A stretch of 64,000 nt of DNA from an uncultured beta proteobacterium (GCA_903845935.1 CAIMZI010000091.1:1-64000); one strand, 5' to 3'; positions 39,325 to 50,179 are shown, numbered from the stretch's first letter. The notes: a model not told the origin generated them from the sequence alone. A program made the numbers and translations.

Positions 39325-41058
39325 ATGAACGACACCACTTTTGACTACATCATCATAGGCGCAGGCACCGCCGGCTGCCTGCTGGCGAACCGCCTATCCG
39401 CCAACGCATCCAAGCGCGTGCTCTTGATCGAGGCGGGCCTCAAGGACGACTACCACTGGATCCATATCCCGGTGGGTTATCTGTATTGCATAGGCAATCC
39501 GCGCACCGATTGGCTCTACCACACCGAGCCCGACGCCGGCCTGAATGGCCGCACGCTCAAGTACCCGCGCGGCAAGACGCTGGGCGGCTGCAGCAGCATC
39601 AACGGCATGATTTACATGCGTGGCCAGGCCCGCGACTATGACGCCTGGGCGCAGCTCAGCGGCGACGAGAGCTGGTCCTGGCGCAACAGCCTGCCCTACT
39701 TCAAGCTGCACGAAGACCATTACAAGGGCGCCAACGCATTGCACGGCGCGCGCGGCACAGCAGCCGAGTTACTGGCCGATGGCGGCACAAGCTATCGCCA
39801 GACCCTGCGCCATCACCAGGCCGGAGGCGAATGGCGGGTGGAAAAGCAGCGCCTGCGCTGGGACGTGCTGGACGCCTTTGCTCAGGCCGCAACGCAAGCA
39901 GGCATCCCCGCCACCGATGACTTCAACCGAGGCGACAACGAGGGCGTGGGCTACTTCGAGGTGAACCAAAAGAGTGGCTGGCGCTGGAACACGGCCAAGG
40001 CCTTTTTGCGCCCCACCTGTTACGCCCGGCCCAACTTCGAGCTCTGGACCAATGCCCAGGTCTCCAAGCTGATCGTCGAAAAAAACACCGGTGCAGACGC
40101 CGATCGACCGCTGCGCTGCACCGGCGTGCAGGTCTGGAACGGCAGCGAGATGGTGACGGCCACTGCGCGCGCCGAGGTGATTTTGTCGGCCGGCGCCATC
40201 GGCTCGCCACAAATTCTGCAGCTTAGCGGCCTGGGACCGGCAGCTCTCTCGCAGAAGCTGGGCATTGCGGTAGTGCAAGACATTCCGGGTGTGGGCCAGA
40301 ACCTGCAAGACCATTTGCAGATCCGCGCCGTCTTCAAGGTTAAGAACGCGATTACCCTCAACACCCAGGCCAATTCGCTCTGGGGCAAGGCCAAGATCGG
40401 CCTGGAGTATGCGTTCAAGCGCAGCGGCCCGATGAGCATGGCGCCCAGCCAGCTCGGTGCCTTTACCCGCAGTGACCCGGACCAGCCCTATCCGAATCTG
40501 GAATACCACGTGCAGCCGCTCAGCCTGGAAGCCTTTGGCCAGCCCTTGCACAACTTCAACGCGTTTACGGCGAGCGTCTGCAATCTCAACCCGACCAGCC
40601 GCGGCCAGGTGCGCATCACGTCCCCGGATTTCAGAGTAGCACCGGCGATTGCACCCAACTACCTCAGCACCGAGGTCGACCGCAAAATTGCCGCCGACTC
40701 ACTGCGCCTGACGCGCGCCATCGTGGCGCAACCGGCGCTGCAGCAATACGCGCCCGAAGAATACAAGCCCGGCGTGCAGTTTCAAACCGATACCGAGTTG
40801 GCCAAGCTGGCAGGCGACATTGCTACCACCATCTTCCATCCCTGCGGCACCACCGCCATGGGCCCGTCCAGCGACCCTCTGAGCGTGGTTGATACGCGCC
40901 TCAAGCTGCGCGGCGTGGCCGGGCTGCGGGTGGTCGATGCCGGTGTCATGCCGCGCATTACCAGCGGCAACACCAACTCGCCCACGCTGATGATTGCCGA
41001 GAAGGCCGCGCAGTGGATCGCCGAGGACGCCGCCCGCAGCCCCGCCACAGCAGGGTAA
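39325..41058 (+). CDS. GMC-family FAD-dependent oxidoreductase (choline dehydrogenase-like)
   Basis: The product is 577 aa. The FAD-binding fold at the start is YIIIGAGTAGCLLANRLS, and the GMC signatures GGCSSINGMIYMRG and GAIGSPQILQLSGLG are present. The active-site His is in FHPCGTTAMG and the second conserved residue in SGNTNSPTLM. It probably oxidises an alcohol; choline, a polyethylene glycol or another substrate cannot be told apart here. No betaine aldehyde dehydrogenase is nearby, so betaine synthesis is unsupported. It starts 24 nt after the antiporter gene. Confidence 0.9.
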   Translation: MNDTTFDYIIIGAGTAGCLLANRLSANASKRVLLIEAGLKDDYHWIHIPVGYLYCIGNPRTDWLYHTEPDAGLNGRTLKYPRGKTLGGCSSINGMIYMRGQARDYDAWAQLSGDESWSWRNSLPYFKLHEDHYKGANALHGARGTAAELLADGGTSYRQTLRHHQAGGEWRVEKQRLRWDVLDAFAQAATQAGIPATDDFNRGDNEGVGYFEVNQKSGWRWNTAKAFLRPTCYARPNFELWTNAQVSKLIVEKNTGADADRPLRCTGVQVWNGSEMVTATARAEVILSAGAIGSPQILQLSGLGPAALSQKLGIAVVQDIPGVGQNLQDHLQIRAVFKVKNAITLNTQANSLWGKAKIGLEYAFKRSGPMSMAPSQLGAFTRSDPDQPYPNLEYHVQPLSLEAFGQPLHNFNAFTASVCNLNPTSRGQVRITSPDFRVAPAIAPNYLSTEVDRKIAADSLRLTRAIVAQPALQQYAPEEYKPGVQFQTDTELAKLAGDIATTIFHPCGTTAMGPSSDPLSVVDTRLKLRGVAGLRVVDAGVMPRITSGNTNSPTLMIAEKAAQWIAEDAARSPATAG

Positions 41059-41117
41059 ATCCGGATGCCAGAGGGGTTACCTAGCGGTTACAGTCAACGG
41101 GTTCGCGTATTGGAGCC

Positions 41118-41198
41118 ATGCATTACATGGTCACGCGGCCTGAAAAGAAAACGACCCCGAGGATGCGCCGACGGATCAGCAATCAAAGCGGCAACTGA
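41118..41198 (+). CDS. Candidate small basic ORF before a terminator (leader peptide or small protein)
   Basis: A 26-codon frame begins MHYMVTRPEKKTTPRMRRRI and ends SNQSGN. GGAG precedes it very closely (2 nt), or by 11 nt if the Met at codon 4 is used. The peptide is strongly basic with an RMRRR run. A hairpin GTGGTAC/GTGCCAC (41210-41229) and then a strong terminator follow its stop. The TauE-like gene starts 29 nt beyond the terminator, so this could be a leader peptide controlling it, a free small protein, or part of a small RNA. I do not recognise the peptide. Confidence 0.4.
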   Translation: MHYMVTRPEKKTTPRMRRRISNQSGN

Positions 41199-41209
41199 AA
41201 GCAAGAACA

Positions 41210-41262
41210 GTGGTACCTCGATGTGCCACAAAAAAGCACCAGCCAGTCTGGTGCTTTTTTTT
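41210..41262 (+). terminator. Tandem hairpins with rho-independent terminator before the TauE-like gene
   Basis: The first hairpin pairs 41210-41216 with 41223-41229 (7 bp, one G-U). The second pairs GCACCAG (41236-41242) with CTGGTGC (41248-41254) around CCAGT and is followed by eight T (41255-41262). Six A precede it (41230-41235), so it can act in both directions. It lies 29 nt before the ATG at 41292. Confidence 0.9.
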
Positions 41263-41291
41263 GCCCGGAAGTCGGATGCGACAATCCAGCC

Positions 41292-42050
41292 ATGGAAATG
41301 CTTGTTGTCACCCTCGCCTCGCTGTTCGCCGGTTTTGTCGATTCGATGGTGGGTGGCGGCGGCCTGATCCTGGTACCTGCGCTGCTGACGACCTTTCCCA
41401 ACGCCCATCCCGCCACGTTGTTTGGCACCAACAAGGGCGCCTCGGTCTGGGGCACCGGCATGGCCACCTGGCAATACAGCCGCCGCGTCACCCTGCCCTG
41501 GCATGCCCTGCTGCCGGCGTCGCTGGCCGCCATGCTGGCGTCGCTGGCCGGTGCCTGGTTGGTGACAGTGGCCTCGCCCGATTACCTGCGCAAAATCCTA
41601 CCCGCCATCCTGCTGCTGGTGCTGGGCTACACCCTGGCAAAAAAGGAATTGGGCCGCCACCATGCACCAAAATTTACCGGCCGCATGGAGGCCGCGCTGG
41701 CCTGCTGCATAGGCGCGGCGATCGGTTTTTATGACGGCTTTTTTGGACCTGGAACCGGCAGCTTTTTTGTCTTCTGCCTGGTGCGTTTTCTGGGCTACGA
41801 CTTTCTGCATGCCTCGGCCGCGGCCAAGCTGCTCAACACCGCCACCAACATCGCGGCGCTGGCGCTGTTCATTGCCAAGGGCCACATCTGGTGGCACTTC
41901 GCTCTGGCCATGGCCGTGGCCAATGTGGTGGGCAGCCTGGCCGGCACCCACATGGCGCTCAAGCACGGCACCGGCTTTGTGCGCTGGGTATTTATCGCCG
42001 TGGTCTCGGCGCTGATTCTCAAGACCGGCTTTGATGCCTTCCTGCGCTAG
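41292..42050 (+). CDS. Sulfite exporter TauE/SafE family membrane protein
   Basis: From ATG 41292 the product is 252 aa with about eight membrane segments. It shows both family repeats: AGFVDSMVGGGGLILVPALL near the start and IGAAIGFYDGFFGPGTGSFF in the middle. Members export small anions such as sulfite or organosulfonates; the substrate is unknown here. An in-frame extension to 41223 runs through the terminator and is not used. It converges with mrdA, 9 bp apart. Confidence 0.9.
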   Translation: MEMLVVTLASLFAGFVDSMVGGGGLILVPALLTTFPNAHPATLFGTNKGASVWGTGMATWQYSRRVTLPWHALLPASLAAMLASLAGAWLVTVASPDYLRKILPAILLLVLGYTLAKKELGRHHAPKFTGRMEAALACCIGAAIGFYDGFFGPGTGSFFVFCLVRFLGYDFLHASAAAKLLNTATNIAALALFIAKGHIWWHFALAMAVANVVGSLAGTHMALKHGTGFVRWVFIAVVSALILKTGFDAFLR

Positions 42051-42059
42051 CGTGGGCTG

Positions 42060-44009
42060 CTATTTCTTCAGTGGAGGCCAATGCACGTCGGCGGCCTGCA
42101 GCGGTTTGCCAATCGGTGCTGCGGCCTGGCCCTTGCTGACGGCCGCCATGTCTTCCTCGTTGGGGTACTGGCCCAGCAGCCAATAGTCCAACACGCGGCG
42201 CGCAATCGGTGCGGCATGCTCGGCGCCAAAGCCGGCGTTTTCCACCACCATGGCAATCACAATCTTCGGGTCATCAGCCGGTGCAAAGGCGGTGTAGAGG
42301 GCGTGATCGCGCTGGCGTTCCTCGATCTTGTGGGCATCGTATTTCTGGTCCTTGCCAATGCCCACGGCCTGGGCCGTGCCGGTCTTGCCGCCGCTGGTGT
42401 AACCGGCACCGGCAAAGGCACGTGCCGAGGTGCCCTCGACCGTGACGCCCACCATGGCCTTGCGAACGATGTCGATGTTGGCCTGCTTCAGGCCCAGGTC
42501 GACCGCAGGCGGTGGCACTCCGGACACGATGGCATGCGTCACCGCGTCCTGCGTGGCGGTCACCAAATGCGGCGGATGGCGCACGCCGTTGTTGGCCAGG
42601 GTGGAGACGGCCTGTGCCAGCTGCAACATGGTGAAGGCGTTGTAGCCCTGGCCAATGCCGAGGGAAATGGTTTCTCCGGCATACCACTTCTGCTGGTCGG
42701 CGCGCTTGTAAGTGCGGCGCTTCCATTCGGTGGAGGGCAGCAGGCCGCGCGTCTCGCCAAGGATGTCCACGCCCGTGACCTCACCAAAACCAAAGCGCTG
42801 CATCTGGTCATGGATGGTGTCCACGCCCAGGTCATTGGCCAGCATGTAGTAGTAGGTGTCGCAGGAGTCGACGATGGAGCGGTACATATTCACCTGCCCA
42901 TGGCCGCCCTCCTTGTCGTCGCGAAAGCGATGGCCACCAAACTGGAAAAAGCCGGGATCGAAAATGCTTTGCTCCGGCGTGCGCGTTCCAGTCTCCAGCG
43001 CCGCAATCGCCATGAAGGGTTTGTAGGTACTGCCTGGCGGATAGGTACCGCGCAGCGCACGGTTCAGCAAGGGTTTGTCGGGCGACTCGTTGAGCGCCTG
43101 CCAGCTTTCGCTGTCTATGCCCTCGACAAAGAGATTGGGATCAAAGCTGGGCTTACTGACAAAGGCCAGCACCTCGCCGGTGCGGGGGTCCATGGCCACC
43201 AGTGCGCCGCGGCGCTCGCCGAACATGGTCTCTATCAGGCCCTGCAGTTTGATGTCTATCGACAGCTTGACGGTGTTGCCAGGGGTGGCCGGATTGCTGG
43301 CGAGCTTGCGCATGGCGCGCCCACCGGCCGAGGTTTCGATTTCCTCCACCCCGGTCACGCCATGCAGCTCTGCCTCGTAGCTTTGCTCGATGCCGAGCTT
43401 GCCGATGTACTCGGTGCCGCGGTAGTTATCGGAGTCATCACCCTCGTCAATCTTTTCTTTTTCGGACTGGTTAATGCGGCCTATATAGCCGATCACGTGG
43501 CTGGCCAGTTCGCCAAACGGATAGTTGCGAAACAGTCTGGCCTTGATTTCCACGCCGGGGAAACGGTAGCGTTGCGCCGCAAAGCGTGCTACCTCGGTGT
43601 CGGTCAGACGCGTGCGAATCGGCAGGGATTCAAAGCTGCGCGACTCTTCCAGCAGCTTCTTGAAGCGGCGCCGGTCGCGCGGCGTGATGTCCAGCACCTT
43701 GGACAAATCGTCCAACACCTCGTCCAGCGGCCCACTTTTGCTGGGCGTGATTTCGAGCGTATAGGCCGAGTAATTGCTGGCCAGCACGATGCCATTGCGA
43801 TCCAGGATCAGCCCCCGGTTGGGAACGATGGGCACGATGGAGGTGCGGTTGTTTTCGGCCTGTGCGCGCAGCTCTTCGTGGCGCCAGACCTGCAAATACA
43901 GCAGGCGGGAAATCAGCAACAGAAAGCAGACCAGCACCACCAGACTGAGCACAAAGATGCGGGAACGAAACCGCGCCAGATCAACCTCGACATTCCGTAG
44001 GACGGTCAT
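42060..44009 (-). CDS. mrdA: Penicillin-binding protein 2 (elongasome transpeptidase)
   Basis: The product is 649 aa. An N-terminal membrane anchor (about 15-37) is followed by the PBP dimer domain and the transpeptidase domain. The catalytic motif is STYKPF (SxxK) in YPPGSTYKPFMAI, the second motif SCD (SCDTYYYM), the third KTG in SGGKTGTAQ. PBP2 cross-links wall peptidoglycan in the rod complex with MreBCD and RodA. In many relatives rodA follows directly, but here the next gene is the convergent TauE-like gene, so rodA is elsewhere. A repeat separates it from mreD. Confidence 0.95.
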   Translation of the reverse strand: MTVLRNVEVDLARFRSRIFVLSLVVLVCFLLLISRLLYLQVWRHEELRAQAENNRTSIVPIVPNRGLILDRNGIVLASNYSAYTLEITPSKSGPLDEVLDDLSKVLDITPRDRRRFKKLLEESRSFESLPIRTRLTDTEVARFAAQRYRFPGVEIKARLFRNYPFGELASHVIGYIGRINQSEKEKIDEGDDSDNYRGTEYIGKLGIEQSYEAELHGVTGVEEIETSAGGRAMRKLASNPATPGNTVKLSIDIKLQGLIETMFGERRGALVAMDPRTGEVLAFVSKPSFDPNLFVEGIDSESWQALNESPDKPLLNRALRGTYPPGSTYKPFMAIAALETGTRTPEQSIFDPGFFQFGGHRFRDDKEGGHGQVNMYRSIVDSCDTYYYMLANDLGVDTIHDQMQRFGFGEVTGVDILGETRGLLPSTEWKRRTYKRADQQKWYAGETISLGIGQGYNAFTMLQLAQAVSTLANNGVRHPPHLVTATQDAVTHAIVSGVPPPAVDLGLKQANIDIVRKAMVGVTVEGTSARAFAGAGYTSGGKTGTAQAVGIGKDQKYDAHKIEERQRDHALYTAFAPADDPKIVIAMVVENAGFGAEHAAPIARRVLDYWLLGQYPNEEDMAAVSKGQAAAPIGKPLQAADVHWPPLKK

Positions 44010-44134
44010 GGCAGCAGCGCACTACGCGAAGCGAGAAGCGTGGGGGTCATGCGATTGCCCGCCGGGCCGCCCCAAGGGCAATCAGCCCCCTTGGGGGGCA
44101 GCGCACTACGCGAAGCGAGAAGCTTGGGGGTCAT
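44006..44134 (-). CDS. Short open frame encoded by the repeat between mreD and mrdA
   Basis: A 42-codon frame starts with an ATG directly after the mreD TAG stop (44135-44137) and ends in a TGA that overlaps the mrdA ATG (ATGA). It reads MTPKLLASRSALPPKGADC, then a GGPAGNR linker, then MTPTLLASRSALLP, so the repeat is seen twice at the protein level. It has no recognisable domain. It is probably a by-product of the DNA repeat, but its open frame could keep ribosomes coupled from mreD to mrdA. Confidence 0.3.
   Translation of the reverse strand: MTPKLLASRSALPPKGADCPWGGPAGNRMTPTLLASRSALLP
44014..44134. repeat. 37-bp direct repeat pair with internal inverted repeat
   Basis: Copies at 44014-44050 and 44098-44134 (beginning gcagcgcactacgcgaagcg, ending tgggggtcat) differ at one base. 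Between them lies an inverted repeat CCCCAAGGG/CCCTTGGGG. Elements with this wording are, from memory, scattered through Comamonadaceae genomes. Here the element fills the whole 125-bp gap between mreD and mrdA. Confidence 0.9.
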
Positions 44135-44665
44135 CTACAGCGGTCGATTGGCGTCAGGGTTTGGCGCGCGGCGCTGCGGCGCCAGCAGGATGATGTTGGC
44201 CACCGACCACAGTGCCGCCTCCAGCAGCGGCGACAGCAGCATCGACCAACCGGCAAAGGTGCCACCCGCCAACATGCGCAGACTGAGCTCCAGAAAATGG
44301 GCGACCACAAACAAGGGAAACACCTGCAGCGATTGCGAGGACAGGGGAAACCACAGCAGGCGACGCTGAATGCTGACGGCCAAAAAGCTGAGCACGGTAT
44401 AGGCCAGGGCGTTTTGCCCCAGCAGCGCCCCCTGGTGCACATCCAGCAGCAGGCCAAACACAAAGGCCGCACCAATGCCCACGCGCTGCGGCTGGTGCAC
44501 GGTCCAGAACACCAGCACCACCGCCAACAGGTCAGGCACCCAGGCGGCGCGCCCAGTCAGGCCCATGTTCAGGAACATGTCTAAAGCCAAGGCGGCCAGC
44601 ATACTGCCCCAGACAAACAAGGGATTGGCGGGCAACAGCAGTTGCTGACCCTGGCGCATGATCAT
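44135..44665 (-). CDS. mreD: Rod shape-determining membrane protein MreD
   Basis: The product is 176 aa with five or six membrane segments and begins MIMRQGQQLLLPANPLFVWG. The family segment FGLLLDVHQGALLGQNALAY is clear. MreD helps hold the elongasome at the inner membrane. Its start overlaps the mreC stop by 4 nt. Its TAG stop is directly followed by the repeat element. Confidence 0.93.
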   Translation of the reverse strand: MIMRQGQQLLLPANPLFVWGSMLAALALDMFLNMGLTGRAAWVPDLLAVVLVFWTVHQPQRVGIGAAFVFGLLLDVHQGALLGQNALAYTVLSFLAVSIQRRLLWFPLSSQSLQVFPLFVVAHFLELSLRMLAGGTFAGWSMLLSPLLEAALWSVANIILLAPQRRAPNPDANRPL

Positions 44666-45591
44666 GGTTTGAGAAGCTCCCCACGCTTGTTGCGGACCAG
44701 CGCTGGAGGCTCGGGCAACGGACGCGGCGGCACCTGTTCGGACAGGGGCTCCAGCACCAACACATGGCTGGCGCCCGACACCAAGGCCGCTGGCACGCAG
44801 TAGATACGGGCAAAGATGGCATCCACACGCCGGTCCACCTTTTCAATGCGGGCCACCGGCAGGCCGGGCGGATAGACGCCATCGACGCCACTGGTGGTCA
44901 ATAGGTCGCCGACGATGGCATCGGCGTTGGCCGCCATATAGCGCAGCTCCAAGGCATCGGCATGGGTGGTGGTGTCGCCAAAGGCCACGCCGCGCGCACC
45001 GGTGCGGGTGTTGAGCACGGGGATGGCGTGGTCACGATCGGTGATCAGGGTCACCTCGCTCACCAACGGATAGACCCTGGTCACCTGCCCCAGCACGCCG
45101 CGCTCGTCCAACACCGGCGAGCCAGGACGCACCTTGTCCACCAGGCCCTTGTCAATCACCAGCTTGCGCGAATAGGGATCGGCGGCGTCATACAAGACCT
45201 GGGCGGCAATGCCGGTAGTCTGCAGGCGCAAACGCAGGTCCAGCAGTTTGCGCAGGCGCTCGTTTTCCAGCGTCAGCTGCTCCACCTGGTTCGCCTTGAG
45301 CGACTGCAGGCCCAGCCTCTTGAAGGCTTCGTCCTTGGAACGCTGGGCGGAGTTGAGGCTGTAAAAATATTCGCTGCCGCCCTGCACCAAATGCACCGGT
45401 TGCAGCGCCAGCCACTGCACCGGGTACAGCACCGTGGCCAGCACCATGCGCAAGGGTTGCATGATCTTGAAGCGGGCATCGGCCACCATCAGGAAAAAGG
45501 CCAGGGCACCGCACACAGCCAGCTTGGTCAGGGCCGATGGGCCCTGACGGAAGAATGGGGGGGGAGCTCTGTCCAGCGTACCCAGTGGCAT
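44662..45591 (-). CDS. mreC: Rod shape-determining protein MreC
   Basis: The product is 309 aa. A short cytoplasmic start, a membrane segment (about 23-39) and a coiled coil (about 70-115, QVEQLTLENERLRKLLDLRL) lead into the periplasmic beta domain with DKGLVDKVRPGSPVLDERGV and GVDGVYPPGLPVA. MreC binds PBP2 and activates it. It lies 15 nt after mreB. Confidence 0.94.
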   Translation of the reverse strand: MPLGTLDRAPPPFFRQGPSALTKLAVCGALAFFLMVADARFKIMQPLRMVLATVLYPVQWLALQPVHLVQGGSEYFYSLNSAQRSKDEAFKRLGLQSLKANQVEQLTLENERLRKLLDLRLRLQTTGIAAQVLYDAADPYSRKLVIDKGLVDKVRPGSPVLDERGVLGQVTRVYPLVSEVTLITDRDHAIPVLNTRTGARGVAFGDTTTHADALELRYMAANADAIVGDLLTTSGVDGVYPPGLPVARIEKVDRRVDAIFARIYCVPAALVSGASHVLVLEPLSEQVPPRPLPEPPALVRNKRGELLKP

Positions 45592-45606
45592 CGCGGACCT
45601 CGGGGC

Positions 45607-46650
<1,044 letters not shown>

Positions 46651-46851
46651 CTAAAAATCCTCTCGGGCACAGACGGGGCTTCGCCCATCCATCGCCATGT
46701 TTTATGCAATAAAAATCGTGGTTTTGGCGCTTAAACCCGCGCTTGCGCGCTGCACAGGCCAAAGGCAGGATAATAACCGATCGCCTGGGAATACCCTAGG
46801 TAATGCCACCCATTTGCCGCCCATTTACCTTTGGTTTCAATCCACTCATCC

Positions 46852-47151
46852 ATGTCACTGACATCTACCGACATCGCACGCATCGCCAATCTGGCGCGCC
46901 TGGAGCTGACGCCCGCACACAGCGAGCGCATGCTAGTCCAGCTCAACAGTTTCTTTGACATCGTGGAGCAGATGCGCGCGGTGGACACCACGGGCGTGGA
47001 GCCTTTGGCGCACCCGGTGGCGACCCTGGGCGACATCGCACTGCGCCTGCGCGACGATGTGGCGAGCGAACCCAACCAACGCGAAGCCAACCAACGCAGT
47101 GCCCCGGAAGTCCAGAACGGACTGTTTCTGGTCCCCAAGGTCATTGAATAA
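46852..47151 (+). CDS. gatC: Aspartyl/glutamyl-tRNA amidotransferase subunit C
   Basis: From ATG 46852 the product is 99 aa, the usual GatC size. It reads [20 protein letters not shown], with [22 protein letters not shown] in the middle. GatC stabilises the GatA-GatB complex that converts Glu-tRNA-Gln or Asp-tRNA-Asn to the amide form. It starts a compact gatC-gatA-gatB operon. Confidence 0.95.
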   Translation: MSLTSTDIARIANLARLELTPAHSERMLVQLNSFFDIVEQMRAVDTTGVEPLAHPVATLGDIALRLRDDVASEPNQREANQRSAPEVQNGLFLVPKVIE

Positions 47152-47160
47152 GGCCACGCC

Positions 47161-48693
47161 ATGACTAGCAAACTTTCCCAAACTGAACTGCACGATCTGA
47201 ACGTGCGCGAGCTGGCCTCTACCCTGGCCAATAAGCAAATCTCCGCCGTGGAAGCGGCGACGCACTTTCTGGATCGCTCCGAGGCGCATAGCGACCTGGG
47301 CGCCTATGTAGACCTGAACCGCGAGGTGACGCTGGCCCAGGCCGCAGCCGCCGACGCCCGCATTGCAGCAGGCACGGCCGGGGCGCTGGAAGGCGTGCCG
47401 ATTGCGCACAAGGACATTTTCGTCACCAAGGACTTCGTCACCACCGCCGGTTCGCGCATGTTGTCGGGCTACCGCTCGCCATTTGACGCCACCGTGGTGG
47501 CCAAGCTGGGTGTGGCGGGCAGCAGGGGCGCGGGCATGGTCACCCTGGGCAAGCTCAATTGCGACGAGTTCGCCATGGGCTCGAGCAACGAAAACTCGGC
47601 CGTGGCGCCGGTCGGACACGACGCACCGACACCGGTACGCAACCCCTGGAACACCGAGCGCATTCCCGGCGGCTCCTCGGGTGGCAGCGCCGTCGCCGTG
47701 GCCGCGCGCCTGGCACCGGCCGCCACCGGCACCGACACCGGCGGATCGATCCGTCAACCGGCATCGTTCTGCGGCATCACCGGCATCAAGCCGACCTATG
47801 GTCGCGCCTCGCGTTATGGCATGGTGGCCTTTGCCTCCAGCCTGGACCAGGCCGGCCCGATGGCGCGCAGCGCCGAAGACTGCGCTTTGTTGCTGACGGC
47901 ACTGTGCGGCCCCGATCTGGACCGCGACTCGACCTCGCTGGATGTACCGGCCGAGAACTACAGCCGCAGCTTGAATGATTCCATTGAAGGTCTGCGCATC
48001 GGCATTCCGCAGGAATTCTTTGGCGCCGGTCTGGCCGACGATGTGCGCGCTGCGGTCAACGCCGCCCTGGCCGAATATGAAAAGCTGGGTGCCAAGTTGG
48101 TGCCCATCAGCCTGCCGCGCACCGAGCTGTCGATTCCCGTGTACTACATCATTGCCCCGGCCGAAGCATCTAGCAACCTGAGCCGCTTCGATGGCGTCAA
48201 GTTCGGCCACCGCGCCAAGCAGTATGGCGACCTGGCCGATATGTACAAAAAGACCCGCTCCGAGGGCTTTGGTGAAGAGGTGCAGCGCCGCATCATGATA
48301 GGCACCTACGTGCTGTCGCACGGCTACTACGACGCCTACTACCTGCAGGCGCAAAAGATCCGCCGCATGATTGCCGACGACTTCCAGAATGCATTCCAAC
48401 AATGCGACGTGATTGCAGGCCCAGTGGCACCGACGGTGGCCTGGAAGTTGGGCGAAAAGTCGGACGATCCGGTGGCCAACTATTTGGCCGACATCTTCAC
48501 CCTGCCCGCCTCGCTGGCCGGTCTGCCGGGCATGAGCCTGCCGGTCGGTTTCTCCAACACCGCGCAAGATCAGGGCATGCCGATTGGCATGCAGCTGATA
48601 GCTAATTATTTCAAGGAAGCGCAGCTGTTGAACGCGGCCCACCGCTTCCAGTTGGCCACCGACTTTCACAGCGCCAAGCCCGCAGGATATTGA
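47161..48693 (+). CDS. gatA: Aspartyl/glutamyl-tRNA amidotransferase subunit A
   Basis: The product is 510 aa. The amidase signature is present: [13 protein letters not shown], then [19 protein letters not shown] and [16 protein letters not shown], giving the Ser-cisSer-Lys triad together with the lysine in PIAHKD. GatA releases ammonia from glutamine and passes it to GatB. It starts 9 nt after gatC and ends 1 nt before gatB. Confidence 0.96.
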   Translation: MTSKLSQTELHDLNVRELASTLANKQISAVEAATHFLDRSEAHSDLGAYVDLNREVTLAQAAAADARIAAGTAGALEGVPIAHKDIFVTKDFVTTAGSRMLSGYRSPFDATVVAKLGVAGSRGAGMVTLGKLNCDEFAMGSSNENSAVAPVGHDAPTPVRNPWNTERIPGGSSGGSAVAVAARLAPAATGTDTGGSIRQPASFCGITGIKPTYGRASRYGMVAFASSLDQAGPMARSAEDCALLLTALCGPDLDRDSTSLDVPAENYSRSLNDSIEGLRIGIPQEFFGAGLADDVRAAVNAALAEYEKLGAKLVPISLPRTELSIPVYYIIAPAEASSNLSRFDGVKFGHRAKQYGDLADMYKKTRSEGFGEEVQRRIMIGTYVLSHGYYDAYYLQAQKIRRMIADDFQNAFQQCDVIAGPVAPTVAWKLGEKSDDPVANYLADIFTLPASLAGLPGMSLPVGFSNTAQDQGMPIGMQLIANYFKEAQLLNAAHRFQLATDFHSAKPAGY

Positions 48694-48694
48694 T

Positions 48695-50176
48695 ATGGCC
48701 ACTATGCAAGAACCCATTTTATTAGACCGTCCGGATGCACCGCTGGTGCAGGGCTATGAAGTCATCATCGGTTTCGAGACCCACGCCCAACTGTCCACGC
48801 AATCGAAGATTTTTTCGCGTGCTTCCACGGCCTTTGGTGCCGAGCCGAATACCCAGGCCTGTGCGGTGGACCTGGCACTGCCCGGCACGCTGCCAGTGAT
48901 GAACAAGGGTGCGGTGGAGCGCGCCATTGAGTTCGGCTTGGCAGTGAATTCGCACATCGCCGAGAAGAGCGTGTTTGCGCGCAAAAACTACTTCTACCCC
49001 GACCTGCCCAAGGGCTACCAGATCAGCCAGTTTGAAATCCCCGTGGTGCAGGGCGGCACCGTGGAATTCTTCCTGAACGAGAAGAAAATGTCGGTGCGTT
49101 TGGTGCGCGCGCACCTGGAAGAAGACGCCGGCAAATCGCTGCACGAAGACTTCATAGGCCAGAGTGGCATCGACCTGAACCGGGCCGGCACACCGCTGCT
49201 GGAAATCGTTACCGAGCCCGACATGCGCTCCAGTGCCGAAGCGGTAGCCTATGCCAAGGAGCTGCACAAAATCGTCACCTGGATCGGCATTTGCGACGGC
49301 AACATGCAGGAGGGTTCCTTCCGCTGCGACGCCAATGTATCGGTGCGCAAGCCCGGCGGCAAGCTGGGCACGCGGCGCGAGATCAAGAACCTGAACAGCT
49401 TCAAGTTCATGCAGCAGGCCATCGACTATGAGGTGCGCTGGCAGATCGAGCAGATCGAGGACGGCCACAAGATCCAGCAGGCCACGGTGCTATTCAACCC
49501 GGATACCGGTGAGACGCGCGCCATGCGCACCAAGGAAGACGCGGCCGATTACCGCTATTTCCCCGACCCCGATCTGCCGCCCCTGTGCATTGCGCGCGAA
49601 TGGGTGGAAAAGGTGCGCGGTGAAATGGCTGAGCTGCCGCGCGCCATGGCGGCACGCTTCGAGCGGGACTATGGCTTGGGTGAATATGACGCCACGCAGC
49701 TGACGCAAAGCCTGGCGCTCTCCGCCTATTTTGAAGCCGTGAGCAAGGTCTGCGGCCAGCCCAAACTGGCCAGCAACTGGATCACCGGGGAGCTGGCAAG
49801 GCGCCTGAATGTGCAAGATCTTTCCATTGAGCAGGCACCGGTAAAAGCGGAAACATTGGCGTCACTGATCACGCGCATCAGCGACGGCACCATCTCCAAC
49901 AATGCCGCACGCCAGGTGATGGATGCGCTATGGGAAGACGCCAGCACGACTGTGGACGCCGTGATCGAGACCAAGGGCCTCAAGCAGATGAACGACTCCG
50001 GCGCGCTGGAGAAAATTGTCGACGAGGTGATCGCAGCCAATGCCAAGAACGTCTCCGAGTTCCGTGCTGGCAACGAGAAGGCATTGAACGCCCTGGTCGG
50101 TCAGATCATGAAGGCGAGCAAAGGCAAGGCCAACCCGCAACAGGTCAACGAGCTGCTGCGCGCCAAGCTGGCCTAA
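48695..50176 (+). CDS. gatB: Aspartyl/glutamyl-tRNA amidotransferase subunit B
   Basis: The product is 493 aa. It starts with [20 protein letters not shown] and has the family core [30 protein letters not shown] and [11 protein letters not shown], which form the kinase/transamidase site. A C-terminal YqeY-like tRNA-binding domain ends in [11 protein letters not shown]. Presence of gatCAB suggests that Gln-tRNA or Asn-tRNA is made by the indirect route, or both. Confidence 0.96.
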   Translation: MATMQEPILLDRPDAPLVQGYEVIIGFETHAQLSTQSKIFSRASTAFGAEPNTQACAVDLALPGTLPVMNKGAVERAIEFGLAVNSHIAEKSVFARKNYFYPDLPKGYQISQFEIPVVQGGTVEFFLNEKKMSVRLVRAHLEEDAGKSLHEDFIGQSGIDLNRAGTPLLEIVTEPDMRSSAEAVAYAKELHKIVTWIGICDGNMQEGSFRCDANVSVRKPGGKLGTRREIKNLNSFKFMQQAIDYEVRWQIEQIEDGHKIQQATVLFNPDTGETRAMRTKEDAADYRYFPDPDLPPLCIAREWVEKVRGEMAELPRAMAARFERDYGLGEYDATQLTQSLALSAYFEAVSKVCGQPKLASNWITGELARRLNVQDLSIEQAPVKAETLASLITRISDGTISNNAARQVMDALWEDASTTVDAVIETKGLKQMNDSGALEKIVDEVIAANAKNVSEFRAGNEKALNALVGQIMKASKGKANPQQVNELLRAKLA

Positions 50177-50179
50177 AGC

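Noticed and set aside
42081-44000. 639-codon frame antisense to mrdA
   Set aside because: mrdA carries all transpeptidase motifs; the antisense product has no recognisable feature.
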